From positions 1 through 57,843 of the forward strand of contig JAZNTB010000080.1 in NCBI GenBank assembly GCA_045591565.1: a stretch of 57,843 bases of DNA, given 5' to 3'. The notes under the pieces are model-generated. The model did not search any database. It worked only from the letters and a program-made list of their open reading frames with translations, and was not told the DNA's origin. The stretch is from UBA1738 sp045591565 (GTDB taxonomy: Bacteria; Bacillota; Clostridia; UBA1381). Positions 1 to 7,455 of this stretch are shown one piece after another (within the stretch, counting starts at the first letter, position 1; each line of letters starts with the position of its first letter). The position numbers were made by a program, and so were the translations under genes.

Positions 1-110
1 AGTATAACGACAAATCAAACGGTTACTGCTCAAAATGCGGTGCCGGTCTTTCACAGAGCAAGGCCGAAAACAGCGCAATCATAGAAGTAACAGAATTCCC
101 CGAGGACTAA
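1..110 (+). CDS. C-terminal end of an unidentified protein with a zinc-ribbon-like CxxC (partial)
   Basis: An open frame (codons in register with position 3) runs in from the left edge and stops at TAA 108-110. The visible 35 residues contain Y-C-S-K-C-G, a CxxC knuckle of the kind seen in treble-clef or zinc-ribbon ends, followed by an acidic tail ending EFPED. It is followed at once by a hairpin terminator (122-165), which supports a real gene end. The rest of the gene lies outside the window, so no function is assigned. Confidence 0.55.
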   Translation, partial: YNDKSNGYCSKCGAGLSQSKAENSAIIEVTEFPED

Positions 111-121
111 TCCTAACAATC

Positions 122-165
122 AAAAAGGCTGTGACAAATGACTATCATTTCGTCACAGCCTTTTT
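122..165. terminator. Bidirectional hairpin terminator
   Basis: A 14-bp perfect stem (122-135 with 152-165, core GGCTGTGAC/GTCACAGCC) is flanked by an A-run on the left and a T-run on the right. It ends the plus-strand gene that stops at 110 and could also act on the minus strand. Confidence 0.8.
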
Positions 166-173
166 CCATCTAA

Positions 174-213
174 AAAATCCCGAAACCGCTGTTTTCAGCA
201 ATTCCGGGATTTT
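174..213 (-). terminator. Terminator of the rpsB-tsf operon
   Basis: Read on the minus strand, AAAATCCCG (213-205) pairs with CGGGATTTT (182-174), with an inner GCTG/CAGC stem, and ends in a T-run. It lies 12 bases after the tsf stop codon. Confidence 0.8.
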
Positions 214-224
214 AATTTATGATT

Positions 225-1115
225 TTATTTAATCATTGAAGCAACTTCATCTGCGAAGTTCTCTTCCTTCTTTGCTAAGCCTTCGCCCTTTTCAAAACGA
301 ACAAAATCAACAAGCTTAACACCCTTTGAAGCAAGGTACTGTTCAACCTTCTGATCAGAATCCTTAACGAATTCCTGCTGAAGCAGACAGTTCTGCTCAA
401 AGAACTTATTAATTTTACCGCCAACCATCTTTTCTAAGATAGCTTCAGGCTTTGATGCGTTCTTAGGATCTTCCTTGATCTGTGCAAGGATGATGCGCTT
501 TTCGTGCTCAACATCTTCCGCCGGAACAGTGTCCTTTGAAAGGTAAAGAGGGTTGATAGCAGCAATCTGCATTGCAACATCTCTTGCAGCCTCGTAAGCC
601 ACCTCATCAAGAGCGCCTTCAGCCTTTACCATAACACCAATTCTGCCTTCGCCGTGAGTATATGAGCAAACATTACCCTCAAAACGAGCAAATCTTCTGA
701 TTTTCATATTCTCGCCGATTTTAGCGATTAAAGCTGTTAAAGCTTCATCTACAGTTACATCGCCCATCTTCTCAACCTTTAGAGCCTCAACATCAGCAGG
801 GTTGTTTGCAGCAACAACCTTAGCAACTTCTGTAACGAAATCCTGGAACTCGTCGTTTTTAGCAACGAAGTCTGTTTCTGAGTTAACTTCGAGTACAACT
901 GCAACGCTCTTGTCATCTGACATATAAACCTTAACAATACCCTCTGAAGCAATTCTTCCTGCCTTTTTAGCAGCAGTTGCAAGACCTTTTTCTCTTAAAT
1001 ATTCAACGGCCTTGTCCATATCGCCATCGGTTTCTGTGAGTGCCTTTTTGCAATCCATCATACCGCAGCTTGTGATTTCTCTTAAATTCTTAACATCCTG
1101 AGCTGTGAAATTCAT
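225..1115 (-). CDS. tsf: Elongation factor Ts
   Basis: EF-Ts, the guanine-nucleotide exchange factor that recycles EF-Tu-GDP during translation. The protein (296 aa) starts MNFTAQDVKNLRE, the usual UBA-like N-terminal domain, and carries the EF-Tu-contacting motif TDFVAKNDEF near residue 80; the core dimerisation domain follows. The frame can be extended to a TTG at 1121, but the ribosome binding site GGGAGGAA (1123-1130) is 7 bases from the ATG at 1115 and only about 1 base from the TTG, so the ATG is chosen. It follows rpsB by 22 bases and shares its promoter. The pairing rpsB-tsf is conserved in bacteria. Identification is firm. Confidence 0.97.
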   Translation of the reverse strand: MNFTAQDVKNLREITSCGMMDCKKALTETDGDMDKAVEYLREKGLATAAKKAGRIASEGIVKVYMSDDKSVAVVLEVNSETDFVAKNDEFQDFVTEVAKVVAANNPADVEALKVEKMGDVTVDEALTALIAKIGENMKIRRFARFEGNVCSYTHGEGRIGVMVKAEGALDEVAYEAARDVAMQIAAINPLYLSKDTVPAEDVEHEKRIILAQIKEDPKNASKPEAILEKMVGGKINKFFEQNCLLQQEFVKDSDQKVEQYLASKGVKLVDFVRFEKGEGLAKKEENFADEVASMIK

Positions 1116-1137
1116 ATTCAAATTCCTCCCCGAAAGA

Positions 1138-1884
1138 TTATTCCTCTACTGTCTCTTCTACAGCCTCAGCAGCTTCCTCTACTGCTACAACTGCATCTTC
1201 ACCCTGTCTGCCTTCGATAATAGCATTTGACATAGTTGAAACGATAAGCTTAACCGCACGGATAGCGTCATCGTTACCCGGGATTACATAATCAACATCA
1301 TCAGGGTCACAGTTTGTATCAACAATAGCGACAACCGGAATACCAAGCTTTTTAGCTTCTGTGATTGCGATGTGTTCCTTTCTTGGGTCTACAACGAAAA
1401 GTGCGCCCGGAAGCTTCTTCATATCCTTGATACCGCCAAGGTACTTTTCAAGCTTATCTCTCTGAGCCTTAAGCTTAATAACTTCCTTTTTAGGCAGAAG
1501 GTCAAAAGTTCCTTCTTCTTCCATCTTGTTGATCTGAGCCAAACGGTCAATTCTCTTCTGAATTGTCTTGAAGTTTGTCATCATTCCGCCGAGCCATCTT
1601 GCGTTTACATAGTACATTCCAACTCTCTCAGCCTCTTCCTTGATAGAGTCCTGAGCCTGCTTTTTAGTACCAACAAACAGGATGTCCTCTCCGCTTGCAG
1701 CGATATCTCTGATGAAGTAGTAAGCTTCTTCAATCTTCTTCACTGTCTTCTGAAGGTCGATGATGTAGATACCGTTTCTCTCTGTGAAGATGTATTCAGC
1801 CATTTTAGGGTTCCATCTTCTTGTCTGGTGTCCGAAGTGAACACCTGCTTCTAAAAGCTGCTTCATAGCAATTACATTTGACAT
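1138..1884 (-). CDS. rpsB: 30S ribosomal protein S2
   Basis: Ribosomal protein S2, needed for the late steps of 30S assembly and for S1 docking. The 248-aa protein has the family signatures HFGHQTRRWNPKM near the N-terminus and PGALFVVDPRKE and VDTNCDPD further on, and ends in an acidic tail common in Clostridia. The start at 1884 is set by CAAGGAGGAT (1891-1900), 6 bases upstream; the longer open frame to 1935 has no ribosome binding site. It is first in the rpsB-tsf operon, with a consensus promoter at 2013-2041 and a leader of about 120 nt. S2 represses its own operon in some bacteria, but no clear S2-binding fold could be seen in this leader. Confidence 0.97.
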   Translation of the reverse strand: MSNVIAMKQLLEAGVHFGHQTRRWNPKMAEYIFTERNGIYIIDLQKTVKKIEEAYYFIRDIAASGEDILFVGTKKQAQDSIKEEAERVGMYYVNARWLGGMMTNFKTIQKRIDRLAQINKMEEEGTFDLLPKKEVIKLKAQRDKLEKYLGGIKDMKKLPGALFVVDPRKEHIAITEAKKLGIPVVAIVDTNCDPDDVDYVIPGNDDAIRAVKLIVSTMSNAIIEGRQGEDAVVAVEEAAEAVEETVEE

Positions 1885-2012
1885 TTTAAAATCCTCCTTG
1901 TTTTTTGTTACTTCTACAGCCGGCTTAAAACCCACAAAAATTCAACAAACATGGATATTGCCGTCCGTATGCTTAATGTCAAACCGGATATTTTCACATA
2001 CCCAGCCTTTCG

Positions 2013-2041
2013 ATTATACCACATAGTCCCTGCTTTGTCAA
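2013..2041 (-). promoter_or_regulatory. Consensus sigma-A promoter of rpsB-tsf
   Basis: Minus strand: TTGACA (2041-2036), exactly 17 bp, TATAAT (2018-2013). Both hexamers are perfect. Transcription would start near 2006, leaving a 5' leader of about 120 nt before rpsB. Confidence 0.9.
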
Positions 2042-2053
2042 CATTTTTTTATC

Positions 2054-2087
2054 AAAAAAGACTGCAGAAATCATCCTGCAGCCTTTT
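2054..2087 (-). terminator. Terminator of the response regulator-kinase-GerMN operon
   Basis: On the minus strand AAAAGGCTGCAG pairs with CTGCAGTCTTTT (one G-T pair) and runs into TTTTTT. It directly follows the stop codon at 2089-2091 and lies just upstream of the rpsB promoter. Confidence 0.8.
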
Positions 2088-2088
2088 A

Positions 2089-2997
2089 TCAGCCTACTAT
2101 GAGCGCTTCATTTCGCACAAAAAGCTGACTTATATCCATTTCTCCGAATTTATCCGTCTTTTTTCCGTCAATCAGGAACTGTACATTGCTGATGTTGTCC
2201 CTTTCGGTAAGGGAATTCACGACAGAATATATGATGAGTCTGCCCTTGTCCTGTGACGCAATATTCTTGTCAATAAAATCCTGTTTGAAATTGACATAGC
2301 AGGTGCCGTCTGTTGTTTCTACCGACAGCACACCGGTATCCTGCGCAAGAAGCTTTTCGTTACTCTTGTTTTTAGGCCCTTTTATAAGCTCAGTCACGAT
2401 GTACTGCTCAACAGGCTGTGTATCAGTAATGTTGATTTTGCGATATTCCATAACCAACCCTGTCTTTTCCTGATTTGCAAAATACAGGCGTATTCCGGTT
2501 GCATAGTCATCATCAAGTTCGGTATTAACCTCATCCCCCGAAATAAACCCAAGCGGGTCGCTGTCGCCTTTAACAATCTCGCGCCCCCCTGCTGTCACCT
2601 TTACATATTTAATTTCCGGAAGTCTTGTAAAACTTTTTACTACAGCATATGTGCTCATAAGCTCTGCTTCCCGGTATCCATCTGAAAAATCCACCGTAAG
2701 ACTTCCGTTATCGTTTCGGATATAGTTAAGCTCAATGTTCTTATCCATTATAGGGAATACACCCTTATCCGACGGCCCCTTTATAAGTGCATTTGCCATT
2801 TCCTCGTAAAGCTTTTGAGAATTTTCCGCCGAAAGCTCCATTTTGGTCGCAACTATGTCCGTTGCATTGCGGTTAAAAAAGTACAGAGTCACCTCTTTTA
2901 TATTATTCCTGTTCTCCCTGCCCGCAAAGCTGTATATAACACTCGCTGCAATCAAAAACAGAATAACAAGCCACACGGCCTTTCTGTTACTGCGCAT
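2089..2997 (-). CDS. Membrane-anchored protein with two GerMN domains
   Basis: A 302-aa protein with one N-terminal membrane segment (about residues 8-26) and no lipobox cysteine, followed by two GerMN repeats (about residues 33-150 and 165-295). Each repeat shows the VTLYFFN / IRLYFAN opening, a long helix ending in LIKGP, and a closing VDFS or VNFK strand. GerMN domains occur in the spore germination protein GerM and in surface lipoproteins; their ligand is not established. It starts 15 bases after the kinase stop with GGAAGTG as ribosome binding site and so sits in one operon with the two-component genes. In Clostridia a GerMN protein in this place may act as an accessory to a WalRK-type system; that is inference. 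Confidence 0.85.
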   Translation of the reverse strand: MRSNRKAVWLVILFLIAASVIYSFAGRENRNNIKEVTLYFFNRNATDIVATKMELSAENSQKLYEEMANALIKGPSDKGVFPIMDKNIELNYIRNDNGSLTVDFSDGYREAELMSTYAVVKSFTRLPEIKYVKVTAGGREIVKGDSDPLGFISGDEVNTELDDDYATGIRLYFANQEKTGLVMEYRKINITDTQPVEQYIVTELIKGPKNKSNEKLLAQDTGVLSVETTDGTCYVNFKQDFIDKNIASQDKGRLIIYSVVNSLTERDNISNVQFLIDGKKTDKFGEMDISQLFVRNEALIVG

Positions 2998-3012
2998 ATT
3001 CTTATCACTTCC

Positions 3013-4425
3013 TTATGCATCAATTCCACCGACATTGTACGGCAGACTTATAATAAACCTGCTTCCTCCGCCCTCTGCATCCTCTGCAAAAATCTCTCCG
3101 CCGTGCAGAACTACAGCCTCTTTGGCTATTGCCAATCCCAGTCCTGTTCCGCCGGTATCCCTTGCGCGGGAATCGTCAAGACGGTGGAATCTTTCGAAAA
3201 TTCGTTCCTTTTCCTCATCAGGTATACCCGGTCCGTTATCTTCGACCATAACGAAAACTCTGTTACCTTTTTGCTCAAGTCCCAGCTTGACAAATCCACC
3301 TTCCGGTGTGTATTTTATCGCATTATCGGTAACATTGTAAACCGCTTCCCATATCTTGTCATAATCAAGCATCATAGGCTCCAGTGCCTCTACTGAATAA
3401 TCAGCAAAAAGCGCAATATCCTTTGCTTCTGCGTTCGGGGTAAGCTTTCTCACAATAGCACCCAGCATAACCACAAAATCTACCGGGGTAAGACTTGCGT
3501 TATTCTGATTTGCGTCCATCTTGGTAAGTGTTAAAAGCCGTTCCACTATTCGTGTCAACCTATCCACTTCATCGCTTAAATCCCCAAGGAAATCCTGTAT
3601 CATTTCAGGGTCCGGAGTGTCTGTGGTTACAATACTGTCACAGATAAGCTTGATGGTCGCAAGCGGAGTTTTAAGCTCATGCGAAACATCCGAAACAAAC
3701 TTCTTCCGATTCTGCTCAAAATCGTCAAGTTCCGCTGACATATAGTTCAGTGCCTTTGCCATCTCAACAAATTCCATCGGACCTTTTTCTTTTGCCTTAA
3801 TGTTAAAGTTTCCTTTTGATATTTCCTTTGAAACAGCAATAAAGTTATCTATCGGTGCCGTCGTCATAAGCGACATTCCAAGGCTCAGCATCGCAACGAG
3901 CACACTTATTATTACAGCAAACATAATCAGGTTTTTGCGGATATTCCTGATAGTCATATCTGTATCATAAAGCGACTGTATCAGATAGACTGCACCAATC
4001 GTTCTTCCTGCGCTGTCGAGCGGAACTGCTACCGACATTACTGTTGTATCCATATTGCTTTTATTGACGGCATAGGTCTGCTCGCCATCCTTTATACACC
4101 GGTTTACTGCATCACGGATTATTACCTTCCCCAGAAGGTCGGAATCCTCGCTGCTGTCATAGCATACACGGTAGTCAGAACGCACAGCGATGCTTCGCAT
4201 ATTACTTCCTGACAAAATCTGCCCTATATCAAATTTTGTTTCAACGCTGATATCATCGGGGTTATCAATCATATCAGAAATAATATTTGCCTTAGCAAAC
4301 ATTTTTACCTTCTCGGAATTATACATACTTTCTGTCAATGTGCTCAAAATGTATACGCTAAGGAGTATCATGGAAATCACTATAACCGCCACATAGGTAG
4401 CCATCATACTGACGCGCATTGACAT
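3013..4425 (-). CDS. Sensor histidine kinase, WalK/ResE-like
   Basis: Membrane histidine kinase of 470 aa from the chosen start. Order of parts: transmembrane segment (about 9-30), extracellular sensor region of about 130 residues, second membrane segment (about 167-190), HAMP linker, HisKA with phospho-acceptor His in VSHELKTPLATIK (about residue 249), then HATPase_c with N-box NVTDNAIKYT, G1 VEDNGPGIP, F-box RIFERF and G2 GGTGLGLAIAK. The frame is open to 4461, overlapping the regulator, but AAGGA lies 7 bases before the ATG at 4425 and none precedes 4461. The partner regulator is immediately upstream (10-base gap). Sequence resembles the WalK/ResE/PhoR group; the signal it senses cannot be told. 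Confidence 0.93.
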   Translation of the reverse strand: MSMRVSMMATYVAVIVISMILLSVYILSTLTESMYNSEKVKMFAKANIISDMIDNPDDISVETKFDIGQILSGSNMRSIAVRSDYRVCYDSSEDSDLLGKVIIRDAVNRCIKDGEQTYAVNKSNMDTTVMSVAVPLDSAGRTIGAVYLIQSLYDTDMTIRNIRKNLIMFAVIISVLVAMLSLGMSLMTTAPIDNFIAVSKEISKGNFNIKAKEKGPMEFVEMAKALNYMSAELDDFEQNRKKFVSDVSHELKTPLATIKLICDSIVTTDTPDPEMIQDFLGDLSDEVDRLTRIVERLLTLTKMDANQNNASLTPVDFVVMLGAIVRKLTPNAEAKDIALFADYSVEALEPMMLDYDKIWEAVYNVTDNAIKYTPEGGFVKLGLEQKGNRVFVMVEDNGPGIPDEEKERIFERFHRLDDSRARDTGGTGLGLAIAKEAVVLHGGEIFAEDAEGGGSRFIISLPYNVGGIDA

Positions 4426-4435
4426 AAGGAATTCC

Positions 4436-5116
4436 TTAATCCTTTTTATAATAGTAACCAACTCCCCATTTTGTTTTAATATAGAGCGGCTCTGCCGGAT
4501 TTTCCTCTATCTTTTCCCTGAGTCGTCTTATGTGAACATCCACCGTGCGCACATCACCCGGATAGTCTACACCCCACGCAATATCCAGAAGACTTTCCCT
4601 CGTATAAACCCGTCCCGGATTTTTTATAAATAAATCCATAAGGTCAAACTCTTTACCTGTAAGCTCTATAACCTTGCCGTTTATAGTAACACGGCGGAAG
4701 TTATAGTCAAGCGTTATATCTCCTGAGACAAGTATATCTCTGTCACCTCTGGGTGCAGGATTTACTCTCCTTAAAATTGCCTTTATTCTGGATGTTACCT
4801 CTCGTATATTAAAAGGCTTTGTGATATAGTCGTCTGCGCCATATTCAAGACCTAAAATTTTATCTATATCCTCGCTTCGTGCCGTGAGCATTATTATCGG
4901 AACATCCGAAAAGCTCCTTATCGTTCTGCAGGCTGTGAGTCCGTCCATTTTGGGCAGCATTACATCAAGCAGTATAAGGTTTATACTGTTGTCACGCGCC
5001 AGCTTTACTGCTTCTTCACCATCAAATGCAGTAACAACCTGATACCCCTCCTGCTCAAGATTGTATTTGATTCCCTTTACAATGATTTTTTCATCATCCA
5101 CAACCAAAATTTTCAT
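4436..5116 (-). CDS. OmpR/PhoB-family response regulator (WalR/ResD-like)
   Basis: Two-domain response regulator of 226 aa. The receiver domain has the acidic pair DD at residues 7-8, the phospho-acceptor Asp in LILLDVMLPKMDG (residue 51) and the conserved Lys in YITKPF; the C-terminal winged helix has ELTGKEFDLM, the recognition helix VDVHIRRLREKIE and the wing WGVGYYY. Overall similarity is strongest to WalR/YycF-type regulators. Two starts are possible: ATG 5128 (AAAGGA abuts it, too close) and ATG 5116 (gives the usual MKILVVDDE start), so 5116 is preferred. It heads the operon with the kinase and GerMN genes. Likely targets would be envelope genes, by family analogy only. Confidence 0.93.
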   Translation of the reverse strand: MKILVVDDEKIIVKGIKYNLEQEGYQVVTAFDGEEAVKLARDNSINLILLDVMLPKMDGLTACRTIRSFSDVPIIMLTARSEDIDKILGLEYGADDYITKPFNIREVTSRIKAILRRVNPAPRGDRDILVSGDITLDYNFRRVTINGKVIELTGKEFDLMDLFIKNPGRVYTRESLLDIAWGVDYPGDVRTVDVHIRRLREKIEENPAEPLYIKTKWGVGYYYKKD

Positions 5117-5148
5117 CCTGCTAAACATTCCTTTCCCGTTCCGGCATT

Positions 5149-5154
5149 ATTATA
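5149..5154 (-). promoter_or_regulatory. Possible -10 element of the two-component operon
   Basis: A TATAAT on the minus strand (5154-5149) lies 33 bases before the regulator start. No good -35 is found at 16-18 bp; a GC-rich inverted repeat (CGGTGCC tt GGCGCCG, about 5165-5180) occupies that position and could be a terminator stem of the upstream gene or an operator. Weak call. Confidence 0.35.
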
Positions 5155-5180
5155 ATATTTATACGGCGCCAAGGCACCGG

Positions 5181-5537
5181 TTAATTTACAGTTATGTAGC
5201 TTTTTATCTCTTCGAACTTTTTCGTACCTATTCCCTGTACCTTCATTATGTCCTCAATCATCTCAAAATTACCATTTTTCGTTCTGTATTCGATAATTCT
5301 CTCCGCGAGCGACACTCCGATTCCGTCAAGCCGTTCGAGTTCATAGACATCCGCTGTATTTATATTTATCATCGCAGCTTCTGTCTGAGGGATTATGACA
5401 GTCTCCGATATAGGAGCATATGCCTTAGACTTTTTAATTATTTTAAAAGAATGATTTTCGAAATCTCTTACAGCCATTCCCAACACCAGAGTTACAATGA
5501 AAATCAGCACATAGTACCTTTTTTGTATCTTTTTCAC
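5181..5537 (-). CDS. ComEA-like membrane-anchored helix-hairpin-helix DNA-binding protein
   Basis: A 118-aa protein with one N-terminal membrane segment (about residues 8-22) and a C-terminal ComEA-type double helix-hairpin-helix: INTADVYELERLDGIG followed by EDIMKVQGIGTKKFEEIK. ComEA binds incoming DNA at the cell surface during transformation. The longest frame begins with ATG 5564, but that has no ribosome binding site; GGAGGAA lies 6 bases before a GTG at 5537, which is taken as the start. It is monocistronic or loosely linked to the two-component operon. No comEB/comEC is in view, so a competence role is inferred from the domain only, and other HhH surface proteins are possible. Confidence 0.8.
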   Translation of the reverse strand: MKKIQKRYYVLIFIVTLVLGMAVRDFENHSFKIIKKSKAYAPISETVIIPQTEAAMININTADVYELERLDGIGVSLAERIIEYRTKNGNFEMIEDIMKVQGIGTKKFEEIKSYITVN

Positions 5538-5630
5538 GATGTTCCTCCAAAAAAAGTTATACACCCCATTAATAAGTATAACATAAAAAATTATTTTTTC
5601 TACACTTTTTTACAAATTTTATTATATTTA

Positions 5631-5659
5631 TTGCAAAATTATTCTGTTTTATGTATAAT
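5631..5659 (+). promoter_or_regulatory. Sigma-A promoter of the S11 gene
   Basis: TTGCAA (5631-5636), 17 bp, TATAAT (5654-5659). It gives a leader of about 70 nt containing the ribosome binding site AGAAAGG before ATG 5736. Confidence 0.8.
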
Positions 5660-5735
5660 TAAGTATATAGGTATATAAAATGTCACCGCCCGTTGATATT
5701 TTCAAATAAATTACGGGCAGAAAGGCTATGAAATT

Positions 5736-7220
5736 ATGAAAAAAAATCGTCTTGCAATCGTAATTCTTGCTGCTTTGATGTCAATTAATACGATGGCTTT
5801 AGCAGCTCCGTCTGCATCTCCAAAGCCTTCATCTTCTCCTAAGGTTTCCGCATCTCCCAAGGCTACATCGTCACCTAAGGCATCTTCTGCAGCTGACTCA
5901 GACAATACGGAAGAAAAAAAGAAGAACACCTTTCCTGTTCCAAATGCCATCTCATCGGTTGTGCTTGATGCAAATTCGGGCGATGTAATATATGCGCTTG
6001 AAGCCGACAAAAAGGTGTACCCTGCAGGAACATCGAATATTATGACAGCTATAATCGCTCTTGAAAATTCCAATCTTGCTGACACCTGTACCGTTACAAA
6101 AGAGGCGCTTGCAAATGTCACCTATGACCAGCCGCAGCTCGGTATGGAAGAAGGCGAAAGCTACACGGTAGAACAGCTCTTATATGCAATTATACTGAAC
6201 TCAAACAATGACGCCGCAAATACCCTTGCAATATCAGTGGGCGGCAGTATTGATAACTTCGTTCAGCTAATGAATAACAAAGCCGCAGAGCTTGGCCTTT
6301 CCGGCACAAACTTTGCAAACCCGACAGGGCTCCAAAACGAAAATCACTATACAACAGCAACGGATATGGCAAAGCTTGCTCAGTATGCAATGCAGAATCC
6401 GACCTTTTCAAAAATAGTGACTACTCAAAAATATATCTTCCCTGCAACAAATATGCGTAGTTCAGAGAAAACAATTCTCAGCACAAACCATTTGGTGAGC
6501 AGATATAAATATCCGTATCACTACTATGCAAATGCAACAGGCATCAAGTCAGGAAACAGCACCGATGCAGGCTATTGCCTTGTTGCTTCGGCGGTTAAGG
6601 GAAAACTCTCGGTTATAAGCGTGGTTATGGGTGCTCCTAACGAAGATGCAAAGGATAAGGCATACTCCTTTGTTGATACAAAAGAGATATTCGATTATGT
6701 GTTTGAAAATTACCAGACTGTACTTCTTGCAAAAAAAGGCGATGTTATTTACGACTCAAAGGTAAAAGAGGCAAAGAACTCAACAAGGCTCGCTCTTACC
6801 GTTGAGAACGATATATACACTACTTTAAAAAAGACAGCAGACCCTGAAATTATTGAAAGTCAAATTGAGGTCACCGGTGAAGCAAAAGCTCCTATCGCAC
6901 AGGGCGACCTTTTCGGCAGCGTGACATATTCGTATAACGGCAGGGAGCTTACAAAGGTCAATCTCGTGGCTGCAAACGAAGTAAAGCGCGACTTTATTCT
7001 CCATATAATAAACAGTATTTTAGGCTTTGTTTTCCACCCGATTGTTTTAATCATTGTTATCCTTATTATTGCAATCTGGGTTCGTATGAGAATAATACGC
7101 AACAGAAAGCGCCGTATAAGACACAGCAGAATGGTATCGCAGGGCGGAAGAAATACTCCGCGCCGCGCCCGTCCTACAGGCTCTTCAAGATCGTATGACG
7201 ATTACCCAAGAAGATATTAA
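5736..7220 (+). CDS. D-alanyl-D-alanine carboxypeptidase-like protein (peptidase S11) lacking the catalytic SxxK
   Basis: Exported 494-aa protein: signal peptide (about 1-23, cleaved after ALA), a Ser/Pro/Lys/Ala-rich linker (about 24-62), an S11 transpeptidase-fold domain (about 68-320), a DacA-like C-terminal beta domain, a membrane segment (about 425-448) and a very basic tail ending DDYPRRY. Family members read PASTTKIMTALIALE around the nucleophile; here the same place reads PAGTSNIMTAIIALE, so the Ser is Gly98 and the Lys is Asn101. The second motif is intact as S156-N-N158 and the third is K271-S-G273 instead of KTG. Carboxypeptidase activity is therefore unlikely. A binding or scaffolding role at the septum or wall is inference. 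It has its own promoter and terminator and reads away from the two-component operon. Confidence 0.85.
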   Translation: MKKNRLAIVILAALMSINTMALAAPSASPKPSSSPKVSASPKATSSPKASSAADSDNTEEKKKNTFPVPNAISSVVLDANSGDVIYALEADKKVYPAGTSNIMTAIIALENSNLADTCTVTKEALANVTYDQPQLGMEEGESYTVEQLLYAIILNSNNDAANTLAISVGGSIDNFVQLMNNKAAELGLSGTNFANPTGLQNENHYTTATDMAKLAQYAMQNPTFSKIVTTQKYIFPATNMRSSEKTILSTNHLVSRYKYPYHYYANATGIKSGNSTDAGYCLVASAVKGKLSVISVVMGAPNEDAKDKAYSFVDTKEIFDYVFENYQTVLLAKKGDVIYDSKVKEAKNSTRLALTVENDIYTTLKKTADPEIIESQIEVTGEAKAPIAQGDLFGSVTYSYNGRELTKVNLVAANEVKRDFILHIINSILGFVFHPIVLIIVILIIAIWVRMRIIRNRKRRIRHSRMVSQGGRNTPRRARPTGSSRSYDDYPRRY

Positions 7221-7254
7221 AAAAATACTTCAGGATTTTTCCTGAAGTATTTTT
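7221..7254. terminator. Terminator of the S11 gene
   Basis: Perfect 15-bp stem (7221-7235 with 7240-7254, core TACTTCAGGA/TCCTGAAGTA), four-base loop, T-run after and A-run before, immediately after the stop codon. It could work in both directions. Confidence 0.85.
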
Positions 7255-7257
7255 TTG

Positions 7258-7395
7258 TCAGCAAAACACAGTAGTCTTCGCATCTTCCCTCAGTTCTTCA
7301 GGAAGCGCCGTATCACAAATACAGTAATCAACATTTTTTAAGCTGCACCTTTTACCAAGCCTTGTGTTATCTATAAGAAAGACGGGATGTGATTT
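7258..7395 (-). pseudogene. Remnant of a DeoR-family regulator C-terminus
   Basis: A minus-strand frame without a start codon, closed by TGA at 7258-7260, encodes about 45 residues. The stretch FLIDNTRLGKRCSLKNVDY followed by ICDTALPEELRE looks like the end of the DeoR/GlpR effector domain, where family members carry a 'D-x-S-K-F-G ... D-I-D-x-I-I-T-D' pattern. The upstream part is missing: the frame is cut off by a hairpin (7385-7409) and a stop. It lies stranded between the terminators of two convergent genes. Identification is by eye and moderate. Confidence 0.4.
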
Positions 7396-7409
7396 TCACA
7401 TCCTTTTTT
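7385..7409 (+). terminator. Plus-strand hairpin with T-run
   Basis: GGATGTGA (7385-7392), 3-base loop, TCACATCC (7396-7403) and six Ts. It is a second, backup-like terminator for rightward transcription from the S11 gene, placed inside the DeoR remnant. Confidence 0.65.
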
Positions 7410-7415
7410 CACCAA

Positions 7416-7443
7416 AAAAGAGCAGATATATATCTGCTCTTTT
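7416..7443. terminator. Terminator of the uvrC-to-ispH operon
   Basis: A perfect palindrome (AAAAGAGCAGATAT / ATATCTGCTCTTTT) lies 13 bases after the ispH-rpsA stop. On the minus strand it is followed by six Ts. Confidence 0.75.
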
Positions 7444-7455
7444 AATTTTACATAA

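Noticed and set aside
1372..1854. Long plus-strand open frame opposite rpsB
   Set aside because: It is the exact antisense of a firmly identified ribosomal gene, has no ribosome binding site and resembles nothing.
1885..2006. S2-binding autoregulatory fold or riboswitch in the rpsB leader
   Set aside because: The leader is long enough, but no stable, recognisable structure could be drawn by eye.
2815..3396. Plus-strand open frames opposite the GerMN and kinase genes
   Set aside because: Antisense shadows with cysteine- and serine-rich noise; no start signals.
7416..7443. Operator for ispH-rpsA
   Set aside because: The palindrome lies downstream of the gene and is followed by a T-run, so a terminator explains it.
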